64,000 bases of DNA from Paraburkholderia largidicola (GTDB lineage Bacteria; Pseudomonadota; Gammaproteobacteria; Burkholderiales; Burkholderiaceae): contig NZ_AP023174.1 of the NCBI RefSeq assembly GCF_013426895.1, positions 1,984,001-2,048,000 of the forward strand. Reading direction: 5' to 3'. The translations under genes were made by a program, and so were the position numbers. Under the pieces are notes generated by a model that was given only the letters and a program-made list of their open reading frames with translations, did not search any database and was not told where the DNA came from. Positions 17,675-25,054 of this stretch are shown piece after piece (positions within the stretch are counted from its first letter, which is position 1; every line of letters starts with the position of its first letter).

Positions 17675-18386
17675 CGGGACCTAGCAGTACGTTCAGCTCG
17701 TCGACCATCGTGGCGCGCAGGTCGTCGGTCAGATCCCGGATGTCGTCCGCGTTTTCCTGCGGGAGACCGAGCTTGTCGACCACCTGGTCGGCGAGCCGGT
17801 CGAGCCCCTTGCCGAGGTGCACGAGCATCTTCGTGATCACCTGACGCATCACCTCGGCCTGCACCAGTTCGCCGCGATCGCGCCGCAGCTTGTCTTCGAG
17901 GATCTCGGCCTGCACCGCGTCGCGCCGTTGCCGCGCGCTCTGCTCACCGGCGTGAACGACGGGCTCGACACCCGCCGGCGGCACGACCGAGTACTTCGCG
18001 CCCGGGTATGGGTTGCCCGAGGCCTTCGGATCGCTGCGCTGATCGAAGTGCACGTCGGCGGAAGTCGCCGGTGCCGGCGCCGCCGCGCGCGATCCGCTTT
18101 CCAGATACGCGCGCACCGCGACGAGATCGAATGCCCAACCGCCGGCGCGGGTGCCGCGCTGCGCGATCGGGAAGTTCTCGTCGCCGTCGAGCCGACGGTC
18201 GAGCTTCGGTCGCGTCCATCCGAGCGCTTCGCAAAGCGCCGCCTTGCCGATCATCCCGTCGCTGCCCGCCGGTGTAACGACGCCCGGTGTAACGGTTTTC
18301 GCCTTCCCCCGAGTTTTGCCGCCACCGTCCGTTACACCACGCTTCCCAGACGCCGCGTGGCTTTGCGCTGCGTTTGATGCCGCCAT
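17667..18386 (-). CDS. Terminase small subunit (Nu1-like)
   Basis: 239 aa from the ATG at 18386. DNA-recognition partner of the large terminase. The N-terminal Lys/Gly-rich arm is followed by a winged-helix segment 'MIGKAALCEALGWTRPKLDRRL..GGWAFDLVAVRAYL' resembling lambda Nu1, and by a C-terminal helical part (RQRRDAVQAEILEDKLRRDRGELVQ) used for assembly. An upstream in-frame extension exists but has low-quality sequence and no support. Confidence 0.82.
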   Translation of the reverse strand: MAASNAAQSHAASGKRGVTDGGGKTRGKAKTVTPGVVTPAGSDGMIGKAALCEALGWTRPKLDRRLDGDENFPIAQRGTRAGGWAFDLVAVRAYLESGSRAAAPAPATSADVHFDQRSDPKASGNPYPGAKYSVVPPAGVEPVVHAGEQSARQRRDAVQAEILEDKLRRDRGELVQAEVMRQVITKMLVHLGKGLDRLADQVVDKLGLPQENADDIRDLTDDLRATMVDELNVLLGPDA

Positions 18387-18582
18387 AGGTGTAACGTGTA
18401 ACGGGATTTTTTTACTCAACAGAACGGGAGAAACGGGCGCGCGCAGTGCCCGTGTGCCGGAAGGGCGCCCGGAAGGACCCGCCCCACCGTGGTGCTGACC
18501 CTCCCCGCTGCTCAAAAAACAGGCATGTCGCGCAAAGCCTTGCTGGGCGGGTCTCTCCGGGCGGTCCGCATCGCCGCTCGCA
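18387..18582. other. 196-bp non-coding stretch before the terminase genes (possible cos region)
   Basis: No convincing gene. It is GC-rich with short inverted GC blocks (e.g. GGGCGCCC-like). In lambda-type phages cos lies just upstream of the small terminase gene, so this is the natural place to look, but I cannot identify a cos sequence by eye. Confidence 0.3.
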
Positions 18583-19272
18583 TCACCGGCGGCGCGTCGC
18601 CACCGCCTTCGCCAATGCCTTGCCGAACTCGACAGGGAACGCGCGCTGCACGACCGCCTGTGCGCGGCTACCGAACTCGAGGTGCTGCCTGACAGGCTTG
18701 GCATCACCGAACCGGATCAGCAGCTTCAGGTGTCCGCTCTGATTCTGGCCGCGCAGTGCCTTCGTCTTCGCGCCTGGCGTACGCACCACCTTTGTGGGCG
18801 CGGGCCGCTGCCATACGCCGCCGATGCTTTCACCGCTGCGCGTCTTGATCGTCCCGACGAAGATGTCCGGTCTGCCTTTCAGCCTGTTGAGCGTCGTCGT
18901 CGACAGGTTGCCGTACTTGTTCAGCAGCGTCAGATCTTTGGGATTCAGCCACGTCTTGCCCGAGCCGATCAGCTTGTGTGTGCCGCCGAACTCATACGGT
19001 GCAAGGTAGGCTGCCGCGATGTCCTTGATATAGACGACGGCCTCAGGGTTGGACTTCGTCGCACCCTTCACCGCGACCGAGTTGACCGTGAACGGCGTTG
19101 GCCGATCAAAGATCTTCGGCATTGCGTCTTTCTCTGCCTTCGCCGCGAGGCGCGCGACTGCCGTGATCGTCTGTGCTATCGCGAACGGCAGCTGCTTGCG
19201 CTCAATGTCCGACAGTCCCCGTGCAACTGCCGCCGCGTTCGAGGCAACAGATATCGTGAACGGCGATGCCAT
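18583..19272 (-). CDS. Phage late protein, possibly lambda gpZ-like tail completion
   Basis: 229 aa. Not certain. The layout 'IERKQLPFAIAQTITAVARLAAKAEKDAMPKIFDRPTPFTVNSVAVKGATKSN' (helix, then a basic loop and strands) and a basic C-terminal helix resemble minor tail protein Z types, which finish tail assembly. It is in the late operon just upstream of terminase rather than among tail genes, which is unusual. No catalytic motif seen. Confidence 0.5.
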   Translation of the reverse strand: MASPFTISVASNAAAVARGLSDIERKQLPFAIAQTITAVARLAAKAEKDAMPKIFDRPTPFTVNSVAVKGATKSNPEAVVYIKDIAAAYLAPYEFGGTHKLIGSGKTWLNPKDLTLLNKYGNLSTTTLNRLKGRPDIFVGTIKTRSGESIGGVWQRPAPTKVVRTPGAKTKALRGQNQSGHLKLLIRFGDAKPVRQHLEFGSRAQAVVQRAFPVEFGKALAKAVATRRR

Positions 19273-19294
19273 GGTGAGGACATTCAGGAGGCAA

Positions 19295-19546
19295 TCAGGC
19301 GGCCCACGCTGCCGAGCGGACGTCCGACGGCGGCTCGCTGTCGAAGTAGGGAATGGCCGGGATCTGCAGCGAATCGCGGCCGACGGGGAAGGCCTGCACC
19401 GCGATGTCGGTCGTGTCTTCCTCGTACAGACTGATCACGAGCGCGACCGTCGGCTGCGCGAAGAACGGCGCGCGCACGATGACGCTCTCGCCGAGGCGCG
19501 GGCGCGCGATCTTGGGCGTGGAGCCCTTGGGCTTCGGTTTGTTCAT
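19295..19546 (-). CDS. Small hypothetical phage late protein
   Basis: 83 aa from the ATG at 19546 (MNKPKPKGSTPKIARPRLGES). I do not recognise it. It has a basic Pro/Lys-rich start and a beta-like middle (SVIVRAPFFAQPTVALVISLYEE). It is the first gene of the leftward late cluster downstream of the candidate late regulator. Confidence 0.55.
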   Translation of the reverse strand: MNKPKPKGSTPKIARPRLGESVIVRAPFFAQPTVALVISLYEEDTTDIAVQAFPVGRDSLQIPAIPYFDSEPPSDVRSAAWAA

Positions 19547-19644
19547 CGTTTTCGCCAGTTCGGAACGACCAGGGTTTACGCCGCCTTTAAAAAATCGCGG
19601 CAACCGCCACTTCCCTCGTCCATAACATTAAGAAGGATTCGCGA

Positions 19645-20019
19645 ATGGACGCGGTATACGATAAGGACTGCACGCTGGTCGGCTGGTATCAACCTCAATC
19701 GGGCTATCTCTACGACGCCGGGATGAATTGGACCGCCTTCGTCTCGAACGGCCACGCTTTCTCTGCGGTCACCGGCAACTGGCTCGGCGCGGTGAAGAAT
19801 GCGACGTTTCAGGACCAAAACGGAAAGGCTGCTTTGTGGATGCCCTCTGCTGGCGCGCCGGAAAGCGGGCTTAAGCCCCTCAAACCTCTGAAGCCCCTGA
19901 AACCGCTCAAGCCCCTCAAGCCGCTCAAACCCCTGAAGCCGCTAAAGCCTCTGCGACCGTTGAACCCGCTCGGCGGTTGGTCGCCCCTCAGTTTCGACGC
20001 GTGGAAATCGCAAAACTAA
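19645..20019 (+). CDS. 4-fold beta-flower-like protein with (Lys-Pro-Leu)n segment
   Basis: 124 aa on the opposite strand to its neighbours. The N-terminal part (MDAVYDKDCTLVGWY, SGYLYDAGMNWTAFVSNGHAFSAVTGNWLGAVKN) fits short repeated beta units of the 4-fold beta-flower type: D..G..VG / ..G.W.G. Residues ~75-107 are about ten K/R-P-L tripeptides, then 'GGWSPLSFDAW'. AAGAAGGA upstream is a good ribosome site. It is probably a moron (accessory prophage gene). Function unknown. Confidence 0.65.
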   Translation: MDAVYDKDCTLVGWYQPQSGYLYDAGMNWTAFVSNGHAFSAVTGNWLGAVKNATFQDQNGKAALWMPSAGAPESGLKPLKPLKPLKPLKPLKPLKPLKPLKPLRPLNPLGGWSPLSFDAWKSQN

Positions 20020-20033
20020 CAGTTGTCGAAATG

Positions 20034-20065
20034 AAAAAGCCCGCGCGGGAGTGACCGTGCGGGCT
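20034..20065 (-). terminator. Rho-independent terminator for the leftward early operon
   Basis: Minus strand: AGCCCGC ... GCGGGCT with a further imperfect GC extension, then TTTTT. It lies about 70 bases beyond the end of the candidate Q-like gene and also separates it from the convergent beta-flower gene. Confidence 0.7.
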
Positions 20066-20133
20066 ATGGAGACACTTATTCACAGTGTCAGATTGACGCG
20101 TAATTTACGGTCGAAAACGGAAGTCGTCAAGCG

Positions 20134-20838
20134 TCAGTGTGCAGATTCGATAAACGGAAGCGTCGAAAGCATCTCGTCGGCGCGCTTCCGGGCCTTCGAT
20201 TCGAGTCCGTCGACCGAACTCGCCAGATCCGGCTGCTCGATCGTCTCGTCATGGAGATGCGCCTCATCCGCGACGTCTGCAGTCGCCTCGCCCGCGGCGG
20301 CGCGCTTGCGTTTCGATGGCTTTACCTTCGGCTTCGAGCGCCCTTGAAACCACAGCTTGATGACCTGCCAATGCGCGTCGGCCGTCTTCTCCGACACCTC
20401 GCACTTAAGCGCCAGCGCCTTGATCTCGACCTTCATGCCTGCGGCCTTCTCAACCAGTCCGCGGCGCAGTTGGTAGTGCACGATGCGACCGGCGAGAACG
20501 CTCATCGCGGCTTGCGTGAGCAGGCTGATCGCTTGCTGATACTCGGGGTTCGGCGTGTATCCGGAGCAGCATGAGCGGCCGCACGCACACGGCCATGATC
20601 TCGGCGCGAATCGCGCAACGAGCACCGCGCGCTCGATATCCGTCAGCTGCTCGAGCTCGCGCCGGATCATGCCGGCCTGCCCGGCGCCGTCGTTGCCACT
20701 CAATCCCTTGCCGGTGCGCGGCGACGGTGATGCCATGCGGTCGACGAGCGAGCGGTCCGCACGCTGCATCGAATAGTTGAACGCGAATATCAGTGCGTCC
20801 TGCGGCGTGCGGAATAGTGTTTCAACCGTTTCTGTCAT
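20134..20838 (-). CDS. Putative late-gene regulator (antitermination Q-like), zinc-knuckle and HTH
   Basis: 234 aa from the ATG at 20838 (MTETVETLFRTPQDALIFAFNYS). It contains a Cys cluster (WPCACGRSCCSGY) and a C-terminal HTH-like segment (EIKALALKCEVSEKTADAHWQVIKLWFQ) followed by a Lys-rich and acidic tail. It is the last gene of the early operon, directly before the late genes, the position of Q-type antiterminators. The family call is inference from position and layout, not from a confident sequence match. Confidence 0.5.
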   Translation of the reverse strand: MTETVETLFRTPQDALIFAFNYSMQRADRSLVDRMASPSPRTGKGLSGNDGAGQAGMIRRELEQLTDIERAVLVARFAPRSWPCACGRSCCSGYTPNPEYQQAISLLTQAAMSVLAGRIVHYQLRRGLVEKAAGMKVEIKALALKCEVSEKTADAHWQVIKLWFQGRSKPKVKPSKRKRAAAGEATADVADEAHLHDETIEQPDLASSVDGLESKARKRADEMLSTLPFIESAH

Positions 20839-21025
20839 TGGTGGTTTCCTTGTATTGCGCACATCGCTTGCCGTATTTCCGGCCTTTTTTACAAACTCTC
20901 TTTGGCGCCTCGAGCGCATCCTTGCGCAGCACAGCGTGGATACACCCAACGCACCGCTCACCCCGCTTTTGCTCGAGCACGTCGGCAGGATCATTGAATT
21001 GCCATTGCTCGAGCTCGTCCGTCAT
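20822..21025 (-). CDS. Small Cys-rich phage protein
   Basis: 67 aa. Carries four or more Cys in a zinc-binding-like arrangement (CVGCIHAVLRKDALEAP ... VCKKGRKYGKRC). Function unknown. It overlaps the next gene's start by 17 bases and the preceding gene by four, so it is within a coupled operon. Confidence 0.7.
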   Translation of the reverse strand: MTDELEQWQFNDPADVLEQKRGERCVGCIHAVLRKDALEAPKRVCKKGRKYGKRCAQYKETTNDRNG

Positions 21026-21621
21026 GCGCTGTGCGCCGCTGGACCAAACACAGCCTCGGCTGCCAGATCCCGCCGAATCAATTTCCCCTGACGCATGTCG
21101 CGACGATGGTTGTCACGAGCGATGCGATGCCCTGCGACGTCCGGACGATCGCGCTTAAGCCGCTGCCACCAGTCCGCGTAGGTCTGCGCGCGCGGCTTCG
21201 GAGGTGGCTTCGGCGCGTCGATGCCTTTGCCGGCCTTGAACACCTCGACGTATTTGCCCGATGGCGATCGCGTCCATTTGCCCACGTGGATCTCGGCGCG
21301 GTTCTCCTTGATGAAGTTGGAGATCGATTGCGAACACACGCCAGCACGCGCCGCCAGCTCATCGCGTGTGGATTGCTTGCCCTTCAGAGCCTTCCAGATG
21401 GCTTTCTCAGTTGCTCGAAGAACGATTCCCGAGCCGAACAGACGTCGCACCGGCAGTTGCAGGACGTCACGACGCTTGCGCAGCGCCGGCTCCGTCCGCA
21501 AAGGCAACTCGCGAAGGATCTGCTTCGCGGTCCAGCCTTCGTCCCAGCGCTGAATCAGAATCGCGTCCTCTTCAGCGCTCCAATCCGGCATGCGCGCCGC
21601 CGACTGTCGTTGGTTATTCAT
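21022..21621 (-). CDS. GcrA/SANT-like HTH phage regulator
   Basis: 199 aa. The N-terminus 'DWSAEEDAILIQRWDEGWTAKQILRELPLRTEPALRKRRDVLQL' resembles the GcrA/Myb-like DNA-binding helix set. A second HTH-like part (KQSTRDELAARAGVCSQSISNFIKENR) follows. I infer a DNA-binding regulator. Its target is unknown. Confidence 0.65.
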   Translation of the reverse strand: MNNQRQSAARMPDWSAEEDAILIQRWDEGWTAKQILRELPLRTEPALRKRRDVLQLPVRRLFGSGIVLRATEKAIWKALKGKQSTRDELAARAGVCSQSISNFIKENRAEIHVGKWTRSPSGKYVEVFKAGKGIDAPKPPPKPRAQTYADWWQRLKRDRPDVAGHRIARDNHRRDMRQGKLIRRDLAAEAVFGPAAHSA

Positions 21622-21625
21622 CTAT

Positions 21626-22063
21626 CTACTCCACTGATTCATCAACGGCGCCGTCACGCACGAGCGACCACTCGCGGTAACCGCGCCGCCACGTCGAAAA
21701 CTTGAGCGCTCGCGGCGCATCACCCTGATCGAGCCATGCGTGGCACCAGAAGCACGCCGGCACCGTGTACCTGTCATCGGCCTTACGCGCGCCGCCCTTC
21801 CCGTGCTCGCTCTCGTTGCTGTGCGCGGGCACGATCGTTTCCTCCGGATCGCGCAGCGGACAAAGCAATGGGACGCGCAGATAGCAGATCTGGTCGCGGC
21901 AGGCATCGCGCATCTTCGCGTCGTGCCATTCGCGCTTCTTGCGCGTGCGGCGCTTGATCTCGCTGTTGCGCAGCCATTGCTTACGCGGCGTGAGGCTGCT
22001 GAACGGCGAGTGCGGCTTGCGCTTGAACTCCGTGCGCTGCAGCGGTTTCTTGCGTGTCAGCAC
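21626..22063 (-). CDS. YbcO-like (DUF1364) putative nuclease
   Basis: 145 aa. GTG start at 22063 overlapping the upstream stop. The core 'MRDACRDQICYLRVPLLCP...TIVPAHSNESEHGKGGARKADDRYTVPACFWCHAWLDQG' with paired Cys and His matches YbcO/DUF1364-type phage recombination-region nucleases (HNH-like metal site C..C / H / C..CH). The N-terminal 40 residues are basic. Likely acts on branched DNA in phage recombination; activity is inferred from the family. Confidence 0.8.
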   Translation of the reverse strand: MLTRKKPLQRTEFKRKPHSPFSSLTPRKQWLRNSEIKRRTRKKREWHDAKMRDACRDQICYLRVPLLCPLRDPEETIVPAHSNESEHGKGGARKADDRYTVPACFWCHAWLDQGDAPRALKFSTWRRGYREWSLVRDGAVDESVE

Positions 22064-22410
22064 GGCTCGCCCCGCAACTGCAGGACGTCATCAAGGCGAA
22101 CACGGTTCTTGCCCGGCGGGAATTCTGGGAAGGCGGCCCGCTGGTTGAAATGCATCGGCACCGTGATCTCGACCTCGCCCGTTTCGAGGCGCGGCCATTT
22201 CTCCGGCGCCGTGATCCAGCCAGGCAAGCGCACGTACGCGGTGTACGTGATTCGTCCGCCTCGGCGCACCGTCTTGCGGAATCTCCAGCCGGGATTGGCA
22301 TGCGTGCGCACGAGTTCGATCACCTCCAGCTCGAGCACGCAGGGCGGTCGGTCGCGCTGGGGCACGTCGTATACGGTGAATGCGGCCGGGATGATGAACG
22401 TCATGCGCAT
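22057..22410 (-). CDS. Hypothetical phage protein
   Basis: 117 aa, beta-rich (MTFIIPAAFTVYDVPQRDRPPCVLELEVIELVR; RRGGRITYTAYVRLPGW; VEITVPMHFNQRA). No family recognised. Sits between a DUF1364 nuclease and an acidic protein in the coupled early operon. Confidence 0.6.
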   Translation of the reverse strand: MRMTFIIPAAFTVYDVPQRDRPPCVLELEVIELVRTHANPGWRFRKTVRRGGRITYTAYVRLPGWITAPEKWPRLETGEVEITVPMHFNQRAAFPEFPPGKNRVRLDDVLQLRGEPC

Positions 22411-22424
22411 GCGTTGCTCCGCGA

Positions 22425-22829
22425 TCAGCCTTCGGTGGCTTTCTTGCCGTCTTCCCCGTCGACGTCGGCCGGGTCGCGATCTTCCGCTGCACGATCTTCG
22501 GCTTCGGCTGCGTCACCGACGTCGGCATCGGTCGCAATGGCGGCGCGCGGAACGCTGTATGCGATCGCGCTCACGGACAACGTATTCAGATTCGGTTTCA
22601 CGTCGTCGAACGAATGGCCGTCGTATGACAGGTAGCCGGAAAGGATGACCTGAACGTCTTTCGAATCGTCGTCGCGAAGCAGGTCGATGAAAGACCCAGC
22701 GATTGCGACAACCGGATCGCGGTCAATGCGGTGGAGCGGCTGCGACGCGACGATCGCGTCCATTTCCGAGGCGACGCGCGCCTTCGCTTCCGCTTTCGTG
22801 GGTACGGTGAAACTGATCGAGTAGCTCAT
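22425..22829 (-). CDS. Hypothetical phage protein with acidic C-terminus
   Basis: 134 aa from the ATG at 22829 (MSYSISFTVPTKAEAKARVASEM). Compact N-terminal domain, then a strongly acidic tail (DADVGDAAEAEDRAAEDRDPADVDGEDG). Function unknown. An upstream in-frame extension exists but contains poor sequence. Confidence 0.6.
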   Translation of the reverse strand: MSYSISFTVPTKAEAKARVASEMDAIVASQPLHRIDRDPVVAIAGSFIDLLRDDDSKDVQVILSGYLSYDGHSFDDVKPNLNTLSVSAIAYSVPRAAIATDADVGDAAEAEDRAAEDRDPADVDGEDGKKATEG

Positions 22830-22854
22830 GGGGATGCTCCGGGGTCGAGGGTTG

Positions 22855-23439
22855 TCACCAACTGCGGCTGGTGAGGTCTTCCACGCGCCAGCCATGGCGG
22901 CCGTCACGTTGAATTGCGAGAAATCGATGTGGAAACTGGGCAGCGGCGATCTTCGTCTTCGCACGCGCCTTGTCGGTCCAGCGCCCTTTCACTTCGATGA
23001 ATATGAGTTCATTGGTCGCCGTGATGACCGGGAAGTCGGGCGTATAGAAGGTGTTGTCTGCGAGACGAAGCTTGAATGCCTCGAAGCGGTACCAGAGGAT
23101 CTCGCCGGCATGAAGCCGCGCCGCCAGCACATGCTCATATGCAGCCTCCGTTTTGTTCATGCGGCCGGTGCCGAGGCGGCCGAGCGCTTGCATACGCTCG
23201 AGCGGCGACAGCGCCTGCGAATAGTCGACCGCGCCCCATGCCGCGATAACTTGCTGTGCGGTCTGTCCGGTTTGGGTCGCGATGCCGCGCGCGATCTTCT
23301 GCAGGGCGCCTTGGAGAGGTTCGCGGTCCGCCGACGCCAGGCGCGCCGCCGCACCCGCGATCGTCTCTGTGATGCGCGACGTGCCGATGCGGCCGTCGAC
23401 GATTGCGCTCTCAGGAAAGCGGACGGTGCCCTTGCTCAT
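22855..23439 (-). CDS. DUF1064-type PD-(D/E)XK phage nuclease
   Basis: 194 aa. The C-terminal half 'MNKTEAAYEHVLAARLHAGE..YRFEAFKLRLADNTFYTPDFPV..LIFIEVKGRW' is the DUF1064 pattern. Probable metal-binding residues are E98, D135 (YTPDF), E149 and K151 (EVK). Such enzymes are predicted Holliday-junction or other DNA-structure nucleases in phage. Start overlaps the upstream stop (ATGA). Confidence 0.85.
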   Translation of the reverse strand: MSKGTVRFPESAIVDGRIGTSRITETIAGAAARLASADREPLQGALQKIARGIATQTGQTAQQVIAAWGAVDYSQALSPLERMQALGRLGTGRMNKTEAAYEHVLAARLHAGEILWYRFEAFKLRLADNTFYTPDFPVITATNELIFIEVKGRWTDKARAKTKIAAAQFPHRFLAIQRDGRHGWRVEDLTSRSW

Positions 23440-23870
23440 CGCGACATCCAGTAGGCTGGGCCTCCGATGCCAATGGCGACTTCTTCACGTCGCTCGACCG
23501 TTTTTTCGATGCGAGCGCCGTGTTCGAGCCGGATTACTGCGAGCACGTCGCCGAGTTCAGCGATTCCCTCTGCAGGAACGTAGTGTTCCGTTGTGTGCGA
23601 TATACGCGAGACGACGAACGTATAGCCTTGGCGCTCAACCTTTTGGATCTCGCGCACGACTTTCAAATCGACGTGCCCGCGCAGCGAGTAGTTGACGTGA
23701 ACCGTCTTCACGCGGTCGTATGGCTCGAGACCCCACGCCGCCGGATTTGGAATCTCCCGCAAGACGCTGCCGGTTCGATCGGGAATCGTCATCGGAATGC
23801 GCTCCGGGAATTCGCATATTTCAATTTCTCCGGCTCCCATTGATTCATATGCGAGCAGCTTCTCGATCAT
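23436..23870 (-). CDS. Hypothetical phage protein
   Basis: 144 aa from the ATG at 23870 (MIEKLLAYESMGAGEIEICEFPERIPMTIPD). Not recognised. It is translationally coupled on both sides by four-base overlaps, so it is a real member of the early operon. Confidence 0.6.
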   Translation of the reverse strand: MIEKLLAYESMGAGEIEICEFPERIPMTIPDRTGSVLREIPNPAAWGLEPYDRVKTVHVNYSLRGHVDLKVVREIQKVERQGYTFVVSRISHTTEHYVPAEGIAELGDVLAVIRLEHGARIEKTVERREEVAIGIGGPAYWMSR

Positions 23871-24082
23871 GTCGGCACCTTCGCGCGGAGCTCGGGTCCA
23901 GAAGGGGTAATTACGAGCCAATCGGACCAGTCGAGGATGATCTTCGCTTGCGGCTGCCGTGCCGTCGCGTCGAACCAATCGGCGCCTAGGTTCTCTCGCG
24001 CCCATCGCTGTAGCGCATATGCTTCAAGGTCGGTCTCTGCAGACACCAACAGGAAGCCGTCGGCGCGGATGGTCGCTTTCAT
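23867..24082 (-). CDS. Hypothetical phage protein
   Basis: 71 aa (MKATIRADGFLLVSAETDLEAYALQRWARENL). Four-base overlap with both neighbours. No family recognised. Confidence 0.6.
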   Translation of the reverse strand: MKATIRADGFLLVSAETDLEAYALQRWARENLGADWFDATARQPQAKIILDWSDWLVITPSGPELRAKVPT

Positions 24083-24369
24083 ACCGGCACCCCTCCGCCA
24101 AACTTCGAAGCGGCGACCATTGAGCGCAGCTCAGCGACGGCTATCGGGCTCATTGCGACCGTGCGATCGTCAATGCGCACCATGACGTCCGTCGTACCAA
24201 AGCGCTTCCGCATCCAGCTATTCAGTTCAGCGACGAACTGCGCAGGCATAAGGCGCGCGAAATCGGGGTTGACCGTCATCCGCGGTACGTCCGCGCAAAG
24301 CGGGCTTTCAATGATCCGCACTCCAGCGAACGTCTCGACCGACCCGAGAAGTGCACGTTCTGGGCTCAT
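24079..24369 (-). CDS. Hypothetical phage protein
   Basis: 96 aa. 'AELNSWMRKRFGTTDVMVRIDDRTVAMSPIAVAELRSMV' is its most regular part. Function unknown. Coupled by ATGA overlaps. Confidence 0.6.
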   Translation of the reverse strand: MSPERALLGSVETFAGVRIIESPLCADVPRMTVNPDFARLMPAQFVAELNSWMRKRFGTTDVMVRIDDRTVAMSPIAVAELRSMVAASKFGGGVPV

Positions 24370-24782
24370 GCTTCACCTCGCTTGGCGGCGCGCCGCCGTT
24401 CGTAAATCGCCTTGTTGATCTGTGTGCCGCCGAAACCGTCTTTCGGGGCGATGCCTTCGCCACAGTGCGGGCAGCACGGCACCATCGTGCGGCTGCGCCA
24501 CGCACGCTCGATGCGGCGCGCCGCCAGCAACGAGATGCCCTGTTCCTGCGCGTTCCGGAGTTCGTTCTCGCCGCGACTCAGCTTCGCGATCGCGCGCTGG
24601 TAGTACTCGACGAAGTGGCCGAGCGCCCAGTACGGCGACAGCTGCACGCCGCAGTCGTCGCATTTCACGATGTCACCGTTGTCGTCGAGCGTGACGTGCA
24701 TGTGGCGACATTCGCCGGCGGCGCGCACATAACTGCTCTTGCGCGCGACGCGCAGTGCGTCGATATCGATGACGTTGCTCAA
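24366..24782 (-). CDS. Zinc-finger-like phage protein, probable TTG start
   Basis: 138 aa if started at the TTG at 24782, which overlaps the upstream stop as TTGA in the way ATGA does for its neighbours. A longer open frame to 25016 has no good start and runs across the next gene. Contains 'CRHMHVTLDDNGDIVKCDDCGVQLS' and 'CCPHCGEGIAP' Cys/His pairs, so likely binds zinc. Function unknown. Confidence 0.6.
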   Translation of the reverse strand: MSNVIDIDALRVARKSSYVRAAGECRHMHVTLDDNGDIVKCDDCGVQLSPYWALGHFVEYYQRAIAKLSRGENELRNAQEQGISLLAARRIERAWRSRTMVPCCPHCGEGIAPKDGFGGTQINKAIYERRRAAKRGEA

Positions 24783-25054
24783 AACAGCCTCCCCGTCAGC
24801 ACCGTCCAGATCGTTCGCCAGAATCCCGGCTTGCTCTCGCGCGGCGGCCGCTTCTCCCACAGATCTCCATGCGGCCCGCACGGGCCAGTAAGGCTGCGCA
24901 TCGTCGCGCACGTGCTCCCCCAGCCGTTGATCGGATCGAGCGGAGAAATCGGATGACGGCAAGCCATGGGCAGATTCGCAGGCGGGTTCAGCCCTGCGTG
25001 GCGACATGTCACGCACGTGCGCGGCGGCGCGCTGGGTTCGAACTCAGGACGCAT
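24779..25054 (-). CDS. Small Cys-rich phage protein
   Basis: 91 aa from the ATG at 25054 (MRPEFEPSAPPRTCVTCRHAG). Several Cys (CVTC, AC, C, C) suggest a zinc site. It overlaps the end of the replication gene, so it is in the same transcript. Function unknown. Confidence 0.6.
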   Translation of the reverse strand: MRPEFEPSAPPRTCVTCRHAGLNPPANLPMACRHPISPLDPINGWGSTCATMRSLTGPCGPHGDLWEKRPPRESKPGFWRTIWTVLTGRLF

